The position numbers and the translations under genes are program-made. A model generated the notes under the pieces. The model saw only the letters and a list, made by a program, of their open reading frames with translations, was not told the origin of the DNA and did no database searches. A DNA stretch of 64,000 nucleotides from Lutraria lutraria (Eukaryota > Mollusca > Bivalvia > Venerida > Mactridae): the NCBI GenBank assembly GCA_964023205.1, contig OZ026844.1, positions 9,834,416 to 9,898,415 on the forward strand, in the 5' to 3' direction. Below, piece by piece: positions 1 to 9,240 of the stretch; within the stretch, counting starts at the first letter, position 1; each line of letters opens with the position of its first letter.

Positions 1-716
1 AACGAAGAACAATTTTTATTAGTAAATAATGCATTTTATGTATAAAGAGGTAAATCTAATTGGGATCAATTATATGGATCCTGATAGATTTTTTTATTGC
101 ATATTATGCATGTTTCTTAAAATGTTCTTATGTAGTGTGTTTTATGTTAATAATGCTATATATACTTTGTTTTAATATTTGCTTATGTTTTATTTCCATC
201 TAAGAGACTGCTGTTAATCAGTTCATCTACGGTCTGACCGGGTGATAATTGACGTCATAAAATGTTTTTTAATAAGTGCATTAGTGCCTATTTACAAATT
301 TCAATTTCTTAAATCAATTAGTTTTTATCAGACTTTTATAACAACGCATTAACAACAGTCTCTTAGTCTTACTTATGTAAATTTTGATGTGCAATGCAAT
401 TAAATTATTTATGTGATATTGTTTATTATGTAGTGTTAAAAGTCTCTTATAATTCAATATTGAATGGTTATGTACATTTTAAAGGTGTTTGTGTATGGTA
501 AATATATTTTATGTATGTACATAAATGAGACAAGAATAAAGAAAAAATAATGAATACTATATATATTGCATAGCCATACTAAATCTAGAACATTACTTTC
601 TCGGTATAGTCATGTAAATCTAGAACATTACTTTCTCGGTATAGTCATAGTAACTTTAGAATAGCCGTAGTAAATATAGAAATATCACTTATAAAATGAT
701 TTATGTATACACTTAC
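1..716. other. Non-coding sequence, probably GST intron
   Basis: AT-rich sequence with no supportable exon. It lies downstream of the second GST exon on the minus strand, so it is probably intron 2 of that gene. The only structure seen is a tandem pair of 35-bp units at 581-615 and 616-650, each containing AAATCTAGAACATTACTTTC. Confidence 0.6.
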
Positions 717-1787
717 CGAACTCTCTGGCTAAAAACCTGTTGATGGCCATGCTTTGACTTATTTTTTTTCCGTCGACGTTTAAAACTGGCAATGCACCTT
801 GAGGCGTACCTGACATGCAGAAATAATTAATCAGAAATCAACGAAGAAATGACTAAAATAGATGAAACTTATTATTTTAATTACACAATATCAGTCGTTC
901 TATTTCATGGTGCTTTAACAAGAGTGTTGACTTACAGAAACAAATACGTGAAACATGCTTTAATTGTTCCAAACTATTAAATTCAATTAATTTTAAAAGT
1001 TATCGGTTAAGATGCATTTATCATATTTAAACACTTCTACGCCTGGACTTGTAACACATGATGTTTGGAACATCTTTACACATCCTTGAAACAATGTTGT
1101 TTACGCGACCTAAACTTTTAAGAGTAGGATAGTAGGCATTTTTGTGACAATACGAAACGAACAGAAAACATTTTTGTCAAATTTCCTGAACTACTTAATA
1201 ATCGGTTGATTTTTGGTTCGGATTATAATTTGGCTATGTAACTCCAAAGCAACGATTTTTAAAATGATGGCTTCAATGTAAAACTAAGAAAAAGAACACC
1301 ATGGATGCTTGCAGTAAATCAAATCCAAATCATTACAGATAATGTGTTACTCCATGGTCATTGTGTATAATGTACAATGATTGTATAAGAGTGTTTAAGT
1401 TAACTATATAAGTTCAATAACCATAAGCTATGAAATGTGAATACAATATTGTGATTTTTAACAACATAATTAATACTTTGATGGACGCATTTTATATCTG
1501 TAATAAATTCAAACAAAGTTAAGTCATGAAATACTTGTAAGTATATTGATGCAACACTTTGATTCGAATAAAAACACCGTACTATTCCTGAAATGGAAGA
1601 TTACCAACATTAATACTTATTTACAAGAGTAAATGTGTTGTAAATATGACTTACTTTTTTTCGTTTCTCCCCATTTGTCAAAGGGTATTAATTCATTCTC
1701 ATAATCTTGTTTGGCTAATGCGAACACCAAACGTGCAGCTTCTGCTCTTCCTTTGCCATCAAAGTATGTTAATTTATAACTAGGCAT
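717..1787 (-). CDS. Sigma-class glutathione S-transferase, 5' part (two exons; continues off left edge)
   Basis: Two exons of a minus-strand gene encode the thioredoxin-like N-terminal domain of a sigma-class glutathione S-transferase, a cytosolic enzyme that conjugates glutathione to electrophiles. Exon 1 is 1655-1787: ATG at 1787, opening MPSYKLTYFDGKGRAEAARL with the conserved early Tyr region and the GRAE(A)xR motif, ending phase 1 at a GTAAGT donor. Exon 2 is 717-809: it follows an AG acceptor, joins in phase, and carries ALPVLNVDGKKISQSMAI, the cis-proline and Gln-Ser glutathione-binding segment, and ends ARεF-like (AREFG) at GTAAGT. The helical C-terminal domain must lie left of the window. 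Intron 1 (810-1654) shows no other feature. Sigma class is assigned from the motif wording; S-crystallin or a prostaglandin-D-synthase-like role cannot be excluded. Confidence 0.88.
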
Positions 1788-3618
1788 GTTTATTCTTTTT
1801 TCGTATTAATTAACTATTCGTTCCCAATCTGAAGTTATATAATCCGACTGACAGTGTAAACTGTTGCGTGACTTGTTTATATATACAAGGATGTCATGGG
1901 CTAGCAATCAGCAAATTAACATTTAATTCAAACTACGTTAAACCATTTATGGGGCAATACTGACAACCTATTCAGACAGTCATAGTTTTGCACAATAGTT
2001 TTTTTTTATCACAGAATCGTTTTTGATCGATTGATTATATGCTCATGACTCTGACGTTACATTTTAAAACTTGGCGAACAAAAATAGGAATACGGGTGAA
2101 AATTTAGGAACATGTTTAAGCAATGAAAAATACGCTCCAAAAATATTAAAGACATGGTATCTTTTAGTTTTTGCTGCTCACTTAATATGTAGTATTTACC
2201 ACAAAAAGGTCGTTCCTATATATGAACATGGGTTCTAAAAAGCATTAACAACATTGTGTTGTTAATTACAATTACAAACTGTATGTTTTTCCTGAAAACA
2301 TCTTTGTATTTTGTTTTATTGTGCGCATCGTCACTCATTCTACGTGAAAAGGTACAAATAGAAAAAGGTAAAACCAAAATATTGACTATTTCAGAAAAGA
2401 ACTTAAATACTTTCATAAAAAAGAACAATATATGACCATATTAAAAACATGTCTGGTGTCCCCAAACAGACCTTGGATTTAATGCTATAATAACTCAAAC
2501 CGATCATGGTAATATACATAATAAAATACGTTACAGAGCATAATCGCCAATATATAGAGATTACACATACACACAATACAATTTATCTTTTATAAATGGT
2601 ATGAGAAAGACATTTTGAAGTCTACTAAACTGCAATTTTGTAAAAAATGAAGAAAATCTTACTGTGATTTCGGATACAAATAAACGTGCCATAAGATTTT
2701 TAATACATGTATAATTACATGATACTCCATTACCTGTAAACGTTGTGATTTACGAAATGGAACGCTCAAAACGTTATAAAATGTCTGTCAATACTCCAAC
2801 TACATGTATGTGATAAAGTTTGAATACCAGGCTTAATACAAGTAATTATCAGTTACAAAAAGGCGCATATAAAACGTGAAACGTATCTTACACCGTGGTA
2901 TTAAATTTGTATGTGAAGCTAAATAAGTTTCATAATCATATAGTAAACAGTATTGAAAAAAAACTAGTGCAACATCATAAACACATAACAACATCAAAAA
3001 TATTTTTTAGAATCAACAATCATTGTTTTCAGTTAAAGTCATAAAATGTTTACACAAGTTAATATGCACAATGTACTTAAAATGATGTATCTGTAAGAGT
3101 TTTACTTTTAAAACTGTATGCATTGTACAAACAATTTATTATGTAAAACAAATACAAATGTATGCGCTTTGAATCTCGTAAACTACACCACTATTGAAAT
3201 TTTCTGCGAAATGTATTTGTTTACCAATTTTAAAAATGATTAGCTAGATGTGTGTCATGTATATTGCTTTTAATTCTCAAAGAGCTGAGTATTTGGCTTT
3301 CACACAAGCTCTCATGATTTAGGAAATGATCATAATGTCCTTGCATATTATATCTATGTATTTATCTGTGGACATCTAAATCTTCACGATCTTCATTTTC
3401 TTACTATCAATATAGATCTATCCTTTTTCAGTCTGTGGTCGCCTATATAATGTTTTGTGATACTTTTTTATATTTCTCTGTTCTCTCTTTGCCTCTCGGC
3501 TGCAAATTTTGTCATTTTTTTGAAATTATAACGACACTAATACGGTATTAAGTATCTGTTTTTGCTCCAAATTAGACGTAAACTAGAATTTCCACGAAAT
3601 GATTACAAAGAATTTAAA
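1788..3618. other. Intergenic, no gene seen
   Basis: AT-rich sequence upstream of the GST gene. Short open frames (for example 2216-2428 on the minus strand) have no recognisable motif, no splice support and biased low-complexity composition, so I do not call a gene. Confidence 0.6.
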
Positions 3619-3624
3619 ATTGGT

Positions 3625-3698
3625 AAGATACGTTATGTAAAAATAAAATACGTTATGTAAAAATAAGATACGTTGTGTAAAAGTAAGATACGTTTTGG
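3625..3698. repeat. 20-bp tandem repeat (GATACGTTATGTAAAAAT-type)
   Basis: Three full units and one partial unit of about 20 bp share AAGATACGTTATGTAAAA. Isolated copies of TAAGATACGTTA occur at about 3860, and the reverse complement GTAACGTATCTTA occurs near 26,680 on the other side of the nested transposons. The motif therefore belongs to the host sequence that existed before the insertions. Function unknown. Confidence 0.7.
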
Positions 3699-4218
3699 TA
3701 TACAGTATGAGTTTTATGCATTTCAAACGACCAGCAACAGTTTTATTTTAATAAAATGAACAGTTTAAAACATACTTTACCAATGAATGTATCGAAATTA
3801 TGTTAGTTTTGTCTGTATCACATATATAAGCTTGATAAGGTACGTTATATTCAATAAGATACGTTACGCTACTATTTGAGTGTAAGTCACCTTTGTCACT
3901 TATCGTAGTATTCATAATTTGATTTCTATTACTGCATCCATTGTTAATGTCAAGAAACAGCAGCAAATAGTCTTCAACAAACTGGCCAGTAAAGTTTTAC
4001 TAACCTCTTTTCTGAAGTCACACATGGAATATTTGATTTAAAACTATTCCCGCGATTCAAACTTTTCAAACTTAGGCAAAACGAACAGCTACATGCTTCC
4101 GGTGGAAGTAAATTTGAAGATCATCCGCTCATAACCAATATGTGCGTGATTGAAAAGCTAGTTGACTTGTTTGTATGATTGATGTAACGTATATTATTTC
4201 AACGTATCGTATGTACCG

Positions 4219-4278
4219 AGTCTATGCTATACTCCATAAAAAAGCAACACTATTTGCGGTTACCAGGCTAGCGTATAG
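4219..4278 (-). repeat. Split direct repeat B2
   Basis: Sixty bp, starting AGTCTATGCTATACTCC and ending GCTAGCGTATAG, identical to 23079-23138 in the same orientation. It forms the outer 3' end of the Ngaro-type element on the minus strand. Its ends are themselves weakly inverted (CTATGCTATAC against CTATACGCTAG), as in tyrosine-recombinase core sites. Confidence 0.8.
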
Positions 4279-4421
4279 CTTTATTTGTGCAAGTAAGTAT
4301 GTGTATAAGTACAACCAACAGTTTACATTTGATGAACATCTCTGTAATAAATGATGGCACAACATTAATGAACCGTTTATGCATGAACATATAGAACAAT
4401 ACATTAAACATCGATAGTATA

Positions 4422-4427
4422 TATAAC
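4422..4427. repeat. Target-site duplication, left copy (TATAAC)
   Basis: TATAAC directly precedes the first base of the Polinton and recurs at 21587-21592 directly after its last base. Six-base duplications are diagnostic of Polinton integrase-mediated insertion. Confidence 0.95.
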
Positions 4428-4719
4428 AGTAGTATATGGCGGTACCCTGGCACCCTACCTCCTGGCACCATATAGAAATATAGAGTAAATAGAATTAGGT
4501 CGGTGCCAGAAGTAAACACAATTGTGACAAATTGGGACAAATTGGAAATCAATGTTTGGTGCTCAAAATAACATGAATTGAATTTTAGGAATGTTCTGGC
4601 ACCATTGTGTGTGTGTGTGTGTGTGTGTATAGACTAAGACAATGAGAGAATTTTCTTTCGAAAAGACATGGTGGCCCTGAAAAGGGCCGTTGGTGGTCCT
4701 GAAAAGGACCGTTGGTGGT
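4428..4719 (+). repeat. Polinton left terminal inverted repeat (292 bp)
   Basis: Pairs with 21295-21586; paired coordinates sum to 26014 throughout, so there are no indels, and every segment I compared is identical, including a 23-nt TG microsatellite (4606-4628). The inner edge holds two histone-type stem-loops on the minus strand. Confidence 0.95.
4673..4710 (-). terminator. Tandem histone-mRNA-type 3' stem-loops, left TIR
   Basis: On the minus strand, 4710-4695 gives GGTCCT-TTTC-AGGACC and 4688-4673 gives GGCCCT-TTTC-AGGGCC. Each has a 6-bp stem and UUUC loop and is followed by ACCA. The two stems differ by a compensatory C:G to U:A pair. A purine tract GAAAGAAAA follows 14 nt after the second stem (4659-4651), where the U7 snRNA-binding histone downstream element would lie. 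The stop codon of the leftmost gene is only 13 nt upstream, so this probably forms its mRNA 3' end. Confidence 0.8.
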
Positions 4720-4722
4720 TTT

Positions 4723-5196
4723 TTAAACCGTGTTTGCTGACTGATCTGGTTGGGTACATAGTTCGCATTGGCAGTCTGGTGGGGGATAGCAGAGCCTGCA
4801 TGTTGAATCCCCACAGGACCATTCCTGTTCTGGTACTGGTGGTTGTTCCGTGTACTCAACTTGAGCGGTAGTGATGATACGCCAATGCTCTTCTTCTTGT
4901 TGTTGTTCCCGTTGTCTATTCACCGTTCGTTCCCGAGCATCTCGCTGCCTTTCTCTGACTTGATCTCGAAATTGAGATAATTCTTCTCTATGATGAAATC
5001 GATTGGTTTCAATGGTATTCAAAGTCTCACCAATGAATTGAAGATCACGTTCCCTTTTTCTAACAATGCTAGCCGCTAAGCGACCGATTGAACGCCATAC
5101 CCTGCTCTGTTTTTCAGTCAGTTGTTTTGCTGTTTTGAGTTCATTGAATAAAGCCTCCATCTTGAGTGTTTGAGTTCTCAGAATGAAATGAGGCAT
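4723..5196 (-). CDS. Coiled-coil protein with C-terminal Cys cluster (157 aa), leftmost Polinton gene
   Basis: Function unknown. I start it at the ATG at 5196 because the longer open frame to 5301 has no ATG and would translate through CRE sites; the next Met is at 5160. Most of the protein is charged helix rich in Arg, Glu and Gln, probably coiled coil, including a run of RERQRDARERTVNRQREQQQ type. The C-terminus has a cysteine cluster, CGDSTCRLCYPPPDCQCELC, that could bind zinc. The layout resembles the 107-aa gene at 19547 (helix, acidic or polar middle, CxxC end) and small CxxC accessory proteins reported in adintoviruses, but I see no LxCxE motif. It ends 13 nt before the tandem histone-type stem-loops. 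Confidence 0.7.
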   Translation of the reverse strand: MPHFILRTQTLKMEALFNELKTAKQLTEKQSRVWRSIGRLAASIVRKRERDLQFIGETLNTIETNRFHHREELSQFRDQVRERQRDARERTVNRQREQQQEEEHWRIITTAQVEYTEQPPVPEQEWSCGDSTCRLCYPPPDCQCELCTQPDQSANTV

Positions 5197-5231
5197 TGTA
5201 TTGTAAGACGGAGTATTTTTCTGTTGAAGCG

Positions 5232-5300
5232 CCGCCCACTCTCGTGGTTGGATGACGTCATATCGCTTGGATGACGTCACCCTAGGGTTGGATGGCGTCA
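5232..5300 (-). promoter_or_regulatory. Promoter: two CRE palindromes, a CRE variant and a GC box
   Basis: TGACGTCA occurs at 5253-5260 and 5272-5279, with TGGCGTCA at 5293-5300, about 20 bp apart. GGGCGG (minus strand) is at 5232-5237. All lie 36-104 bp upstream of the ATG at 5196. TGACGTCA is the consensus site for CREB/ATF factors and GGGCGG for Sp1. No TATA box seen. Confidence 0.6.
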
Positions 5301-5386
5301 CGCGCCAATGTACCGCACAGACATGTGCTTGATTTTTATGAACTTAGAAAAAAGATAACAGACACCTAGTTTCAGTTTTCTAAACT

Positions 5387-5392
5387 TTTATT
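5387..5392 (-). terminator. Poly(A) signal AATAAA of the protease gene
   Basis: TTTATT on the plus strand gives AATAAA on the minus strand, 43 nt after the protease stop codon. This contrasts with the stem-loop 3' ends of the accessory genes. Confidence 0.5.
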
Positions 5393-5435
5393 TTTGTAAC
5401 AAGAAAACAGTAACAACATGAAACAGTAACATTGT

Positions 5436-6026
5436 TTAATGATCACCATAAAGAGTTGTATTTCTATGTATGATACTATGATACAAACGTCTGTGACCTT
5501 CTGGTCTAGAGTTACGTTGAGCACAACACTTTTGTCCACACTTGTTCACATATTGAGCATGCATGTAATAAGTACCATAATATTGTTGAAACCAATGCGT
5601 CACATAAGTGTCATTTTTTCCATACATGTCCGGTTTGAATCGGGTTAACAGTATCTGGTTCAAGTCACATTCACGTGAGATAAAATCCAAAGCGAATAGA
5701 CAATACACACCACACACCGGTAACATATCGCCTTGTATTCTCATGGCATTCCACAGATAAGTTTTGTTGGCATGTTTTTTCACAAAGGATAAAATCTCTT
5801 CGAAAGGTGGTAATCCATAGGAATCAAAGTACACTGCTTTATTGTCTTTTAAATAAAGAGCCACCCAGTGTTCTCCAGGTTGATTCCCGTTATGGGTATT
5901 CACAATATAGGCTTTCACGTCATGCGGTTTCTCTGAAGGTAATTGATCTTTGGCACAAACACGTGCACGTAGTGGTTTTAATAACGGTGAATGATCTAAT
6001 AAGTATTGTAGTTCATTCGTCTCCAT
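5436..6026 (-). CDS. Adenain-like cysteine protease (196 aa)
   Basis: Maturation protease of the adenovirus-endopeptidase/Ulp1 fold, expected to process capsid and core precursors in the virion. Visible catalytic residues in order: His53 in GEHWVALYL, Asp68 in VYFDSYG, Gln98 in RIQGD, Cys105 in PVCGVYCLFAL. Length is normal for the family (about 200 aa). I start at the ATG at 6026; the open frame to 6062 begins with GTG and would overlap the upstream 154-aa gene further. The present overlap is 14 nt. Followed by an AATAAA signal. Assignment is firm from the His-Asp-Gln-Cys order and the WVAL and FDSYG contexts. Confidence 0.95.
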   Translation of the reverse strand: METNELQYLLDHSPLLKPLRARVCAKDQLPSEKPHDVKAYIVNTHNGNQPGEHWVALYLKDNKAVYFDSYGLPPFEEILSFVKKHANKTYLWNAMRIQGDMLPVCGVYCLFALDFISRECDLNQILLTRFKPDMYGKNDTYVTHWFQQYYGTYYMHAQYVNKCGQKCCAQRNSRPEGHRRLYHSIIHRNTTLYGDH

Positions 6027-6477
6027 AATGCCAATTTCTGTTGACACGTTCAGCCCAAACACTGATCCATTGATCTATGAACTGATTCTGAGTGAGTTCT
6101 TCTTTAAATTGAATCCATAATCGACACGCGTCTCCTTTTTCACTATCGGTCAAGGTCACTAATTCAGGATACCACTTTTCCATGACCTTGAACACGTCCA
6201 AACGTTGAATCGCTTTTTGAATGTAAAGTTCTGTCCACTCTTCCGTATTCGTGTATAAGCAGAGTACATGTTGTACTTGACTAGGATGATTCACTCGACA
6301 ACCATAACAGTCTTTATGCACTTGATTATAAATTAAAGATTGGAGTGCTTCTGTGACGTGATGATTCAAGCACTCTTGTAAAAAGTCCGTCTTTGAACTT
6401 GTACAACAAGGATACGCCAATAACTTCATTTCGTAATCTTGTCCTTTTTCCAGGTGTTCAATATCCATGTCTTCCAT
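6013..6477 (-). CDS. Conserved Polinton accessory protein, unknown function (154 aa)
   Basis: I do not recognise a named domain. The central segment CYGCRVNHPSQVQHVLC has paired Cys and His residues spaced like a small metal site and is a pattern I associate with an ORF recurring in invertebrate Polintons next to the capsid genes. The C-terminal half is helical and Trp-rich (EKWYPEL, DQWISVWAERVNRNW). It starts at ATG 6477, one base from the major capsid stop, and its 3' end overlaps the protease start. Two TCAAGGTCA sites (6150, 6183) lie in its coding region, upstream of the protease. Confidence 0.7.
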   Translation of the reverse strand: MEDMDIEHLEKGQDYEMKLLAYPCCTSSKTDFLQECLNHHVTEALQSLIYNQVHKDCYGCRVNHPSQVQHVLCLYTNTEEWTELYIQKAIQRLDVFKVMEKWYPELVTLTDSEKGDACRLWIQFKEELTQNQFIDQWISVWAERVNRNWHYGDE

Positions 6478-6478
6478 C

Positions 6479-7777
6479 TTAATAATCTAGAAGCACTTCT
6501 CTGAATTGATTGATTTCAATTTGATTGTCGTATTCCGCAAATACAATCACGTTGATGGCTTGTGCAAGTGCTGTTCCAAAGTGAAATTCCAATCTCAGAT
6601 TGCCCGTTTTTATAGGATGGAGTTGACCTTCCTCGCAACCTTGATCTGCTGTCAAGTCCAACCCCCAGAGTGTGTATCCGTTCCGATAATCATTCATGCT
6701 CAATCCAAATGAACGATTGAGACCAAGAGCTCCTGTCGCTTGATAGAGTGACATGTAGGATCTTAGAACTTCTCCCGTTTCAAAATTGGGTTGAAACGCT
6801 TTGTTATGAATACTTTTTCCGTCAATGCTGACTTCTAGATGATTCAGTGTAAAATGACGGAAATCAAAGGGGTTGGTAGCCATGTCTCCATTCATGTCTC
6901 CATTTCTTACCATACCGATGATAAGACGTTTTGGCAATTGACCTTGAAATAAATGATCTTCAATCTTGGATCGTTGACCGTTAGGAATCGTAAATGTTTT
7001 TACTTCAGTTCGTCGGATGGGGATTTTCATGTTATGTTGAGCAATCTGTTGATTGAGTTGATTGGCTACCACTGGCAGTAAATCTACTGTTCTTACATTA
7101 AATCCTGCTTCTAGAAACTTGATTTTAGCCGGTGCGGCACCCATGAGACAGAATTGAGGTGACGCTTTGTTTAGTCTTAAGCGTATTTCCATACCATTGG
7201 GTAAATATTTATCTTGCATCATCAGATCCAAATGAAGTCGTCCACATAGTTCCACCACACGACTTTGAAGGACACGATCACGTCTCTCAATATAGCCCAG
7301 GTTACCCCCGTCATGTGCGTGGGTGTTCATATGACCAGGGGTGTCTTCACCCCATAACTCTAGCGCCTGAAGTTGAGTGTCTTTACAGCTTGAGGTGAAG
7401 GAGAGTAAATTTTCTATGTATGCCCGATAGGCATACGTGTCCGCATTGCTGGTGATCAGTTTATTATTCAGGTACACATCAATGCTTGAGAACATACTGT
7501 GAAAGAAATTGTTGACGGTAGCAATTTCACTGTCGGCCGCTAGGTCTGTACCATCTGCCTGTATAATTTTGAGTTTTAGGTACAGGTAAGATTGATTCAG
7601 ATCTGTCCATTTTTCTGTCTGTGCAGGAATCACAAATTCAATCGGAGCATTATTGTCCAGAGCAGAAATGGGATAATGCTCAGTCCATTGACCTTCTTGC
7701 ATGGCTGTCATGGTAGGTGGCACAACAGACACATCCAACTCTGTCTTACTACATTCACAGGAACCGTGTTGCATCAT
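6479..7777 (-). CDS. Major capsid protein, double jelly-roll (432 aa)
   Basis: Recognisable as the Polinton/adintovirus hexon-like major capsid protein, whose trimers form the pseudo-hexameric capsomers. The N-terminal segment (SELDV-type VVPPT, then QWTEHYPIS and NAPIEFVIP) and the following DLNQSYLYLKLKI, HSMFSSIDVYLNNKLI and YAYRAYIENLLSF blocks match the conserved first jelly roll. In invertebrate genomes this family is often annotated only as F54H12.2-like. Length is normal. ATG at 7777 is followed at once by a second ATG. It sits between the protease/154-aa pair and the basic 121-aa and penton-like genes, as in other Polintons. Confidence 0.93.
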   Translation of the reverse strand: MMQHGSCECSKTELDVSVVPPTMTAMQEGQWTEHYPISALDNNAPIEFVIPAQTEKWTDLNQSYLYLKLKIIQADGTDLAADSEIATVNNFFHSMFSSIDVYLNNKLITSNADTYAYRAYIENLLSFTSSCKDTQLQALELWGEDTPGHMNTHAHDGGNLGYIERRDRVLQSRVVELCGRLHLDLMMQDKYLPNGMEIRLRLNKASPQFCLMGAAPAKIKFLEAGFNVRTVDLLPVVANQLNQQIAQHNMKIPIRRTEVKTFTIPNGQRSKIEDHLFQGQLPKRLIIGMVRNGDMNGDMATNPFDFRHFTLNHLEVSIDGKSIHNKAFQPNFETGEVLRSYMSLYQATGALGLNRSFGLSMNDYRNGYTLWGLDLTADQGCEEGQLHPIKTGNLRLEFHFGTALAQAINVIVFAEYDNQIEINQFREVLLDY

Positions 7778-7779
7778 GA

Positions 7780-8145
7780 TTAATCGAAAATATCAAGAGG
7801 TCTGGCCTGCTTAACTCGGCGATGATGAAGTTTCGAATGAGGTCTTTTCTTGACTGGTTTGCTCTTTATACGTCTTTTAGGGCTGGCCACGGCATGTAGC
7901 AAGGATTCACCCACATCTTTTAATACAGAGGCTCCACGTTTTCGTATTACTTGTTTAGCGTTTGATCCTGTCAAGATATCTTTGATAGCGGCTTTTCCTT
8001 GCTGGAGTCCTTCTTTTTTCAAGGTGCGAACTCCAGATTTCACAAATGGATTCAGTAAAGGTATAATTCTTTTCATGGCTTTCTTAAACATGGATCCAAG
8101 TCCGTGTCCATATTGTCGAGGTTGACCTTGGTAAGTAGGTATCAT
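7780..8145 (-). CDS. Basic virion protein, pVI/pX-like (121 aa)
   Basis: Small, very basic protein between the two capsid genes. After QYGHGLGSMF comes an amphipathic segment (residues about 16-40, KKAMKRIIPLLNPFVKSG) of the type that acts on membranes in adenovirus pVI. The C-terminal third (residues about 88-115) is Lys/Arg/His-rich, as in core proteins. The YGHG stretch loosely resembles an adenain cleavage site but lacks the usual hydrophobic P4. The start ATG at 8145 overlaps the stop of the penton-like gene as ATGA. Minor-capsid or core role is inferred from position and composition; membrane lysis or DNA binding are both possible. Confidence 0.75.
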   Translation of the reverse strand: MIPTYQGQPRQYGHGLGSMFKKAMKRIIPLLNPFVKSGVRTLKKEGLQQGKAAIKDILTGSNAKQVIRKRGASVLKDVGESLLHAVASPKRRIKSKPVKKRPHSKLHHRRVKQARPLDIFD

Positions 8146-8984
8146 TGTCTTTGGCGTAGGTGTAGTTTCACCATAGACTTCCCATGAATAAACTGAATAG
8201 ACTGGCCAGTGTCACCCCTTATATGGATAGTGATGGTGTCAAAGTCGGCTTTAGCCAGTGGTACATAGTGTAAATTCAAGAACTCGAAATGAATATGAGG
8301 GTTAGTTCCTGCTTTCGTTCTCGGATCAAATGGAGCTACACGTAAGATGGGGGCTTCTATGTTTCCCAAATAGGTATAAGACGCAAGGTCAGAATAAACA
8401 AACAAATGATTATGACCCATGTTAATATCTACGCCATGAGGAAACGGATCTGGAGTGTCTTTAAAAAAGATGGTCGAAGAACTATCAGGGGCTCCACCCA
8501 GTTTAATAAACATGTGAGGATGAAACTGAATGCCTAGTTGATCCGAACTGTCCAGTTTTGCGCGTTTACTTTGTCCTGAAAAACCCATGGTAAATCGAAG
8601 GCCTTTCTGTTTAAATATTTTACCTAATTGATCTTTCACGGTAAAGTCAATCGTCTCGATCAAATGTTGGGGTGTGACATAAGTTCCTACAGGAATACAA
8701 AGTCGTACACCTTTTTCTTCTTTATTGGGGAGAGTACAATAGGTCTCAAAGTTTTCTAAGGCCTTACCCAGGACAGGATCATGTGTGACAATGTAGAAAT
8801 GTCGCTCTTCTTCAGTGACATTAATGACCTGACTAGGAACAATCATTTCCACTAAGGCAATTTCCCAGTCTTGTTTATTGAGATGGATGGGTTTTGCCAG
8901 TTTGGTACGAAAACAACATTGCGTATTGTCTTGGAATAAATCCATAGAGCTATCACTCATGAGTGTGATGTAAAACGAACTCAT
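8142..8984 (-). CDS. Minor capsid (penton-like) protein, single jelly-roll (280 aa)
   Basis: Matches the Polinton minor capsid protein expected at capsid vertices. The opening SSFYITLMSDSSMDLFQDNT, followed by FRTKLAKPIHL and DWEIALVEMIVPSQ, is the typical N-terminal block of this family, and the C-terminus has a beta-rich stretch (IHFEFLNLHYVPLAKADFDTI). It lies between the small membrane protein (ATGA overlap at 8981-8984) and the 121-aa basic gene (ATGA overlap at 8142-8145). The jelly-roll fold is known for the family and is not visible directly. Confidence 0.88.
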   Translation of the reverse strand: MSSFYITLMSDSSMDLFQDNTQCCFRTKLAKPIHLNKQDWEIALVEMIVPSQVINVTEEERHFYIVTHDPVLGKALENFETYCTLPNKEEKGVRLCIPVGTYVTPQHLIETIDFTVKDQLGKIFKQKGLRFTMGFSGQSKRAKLDSSDQLGIQFHPHMFIKLGGAPDSSSTIFFKDTPDPFPHGVDINMGHNHLFVYSDLASYTYLGNIEAPILRVAPFDPRTKAGTNPHIHFEFLNLHYVPLAKADFDTITIHIRGDTGQSIQFIHGKSMVKLHLRQRQ

Positions 8985-9226
8985 GTTGATTTAGGTTTAT
9001 TGAATTTCAAGGAGGGATTCGGTAGAATATAACCTAGAGAACTACTTAAAAGCAGAAGCCACAATTCTCGATCGGGTCGTTGAAAACACAAATTAAATAG
9101 CGATACGGTAATAATAATAAATACCACTACAATTTGTGCAAAAAAAGTAACCTTATTTTTGGGTTCACACAATTTGGCTTGCTCTGAGGCAGTCACTACC
9201 ACACTGGCCGTATCAGCTTGAGACAT
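8981..9226 (-). CDS. Small membrane protein with two hydrophobic segments (81 aa)
   Basis: Starts at ATG 9226 (MSQADTASVV); the open frame to 9268 has no ATG. Two hydrophobic stretches are visible, about residues 29-46 (VTFFAQIVVVFIIITVSLF) and 56-66 (LWLLLLSSSLGYILP), separated by a short charged loop, which suggests a hairpin membrane protein. Such small two-segment proteins sit next to the penton gene in other Polintons. Its stop overlaps the penton-like start as ATGA. A role in membrane association of virions is only inference. Confidence 0.72.
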   Translation of the reverse strand: MSQADTASVVVTASEQAKLCEPKNKVTFFAQIVVVFIIITVSLFNLCFQRPDRELWLLLLSSSLGYILPNPSLKFNKPKST

Positions 9227-9232
9227 GATGTA

Positions 9233-9238
9233 TTTATT
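9233..9238 (-). terminator. Poly(A) signal AATAAA of the integrase gene
   Basis: Minus-strand AATAAA three nt after the integrase stop codon (9241-9243). The same A/T-rich stretch lies just upstream of the next ATG (9226), so 3'-end and promoter functions may overlap. Confidence 0.4.
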
Positions 9239-9240
9239 AA

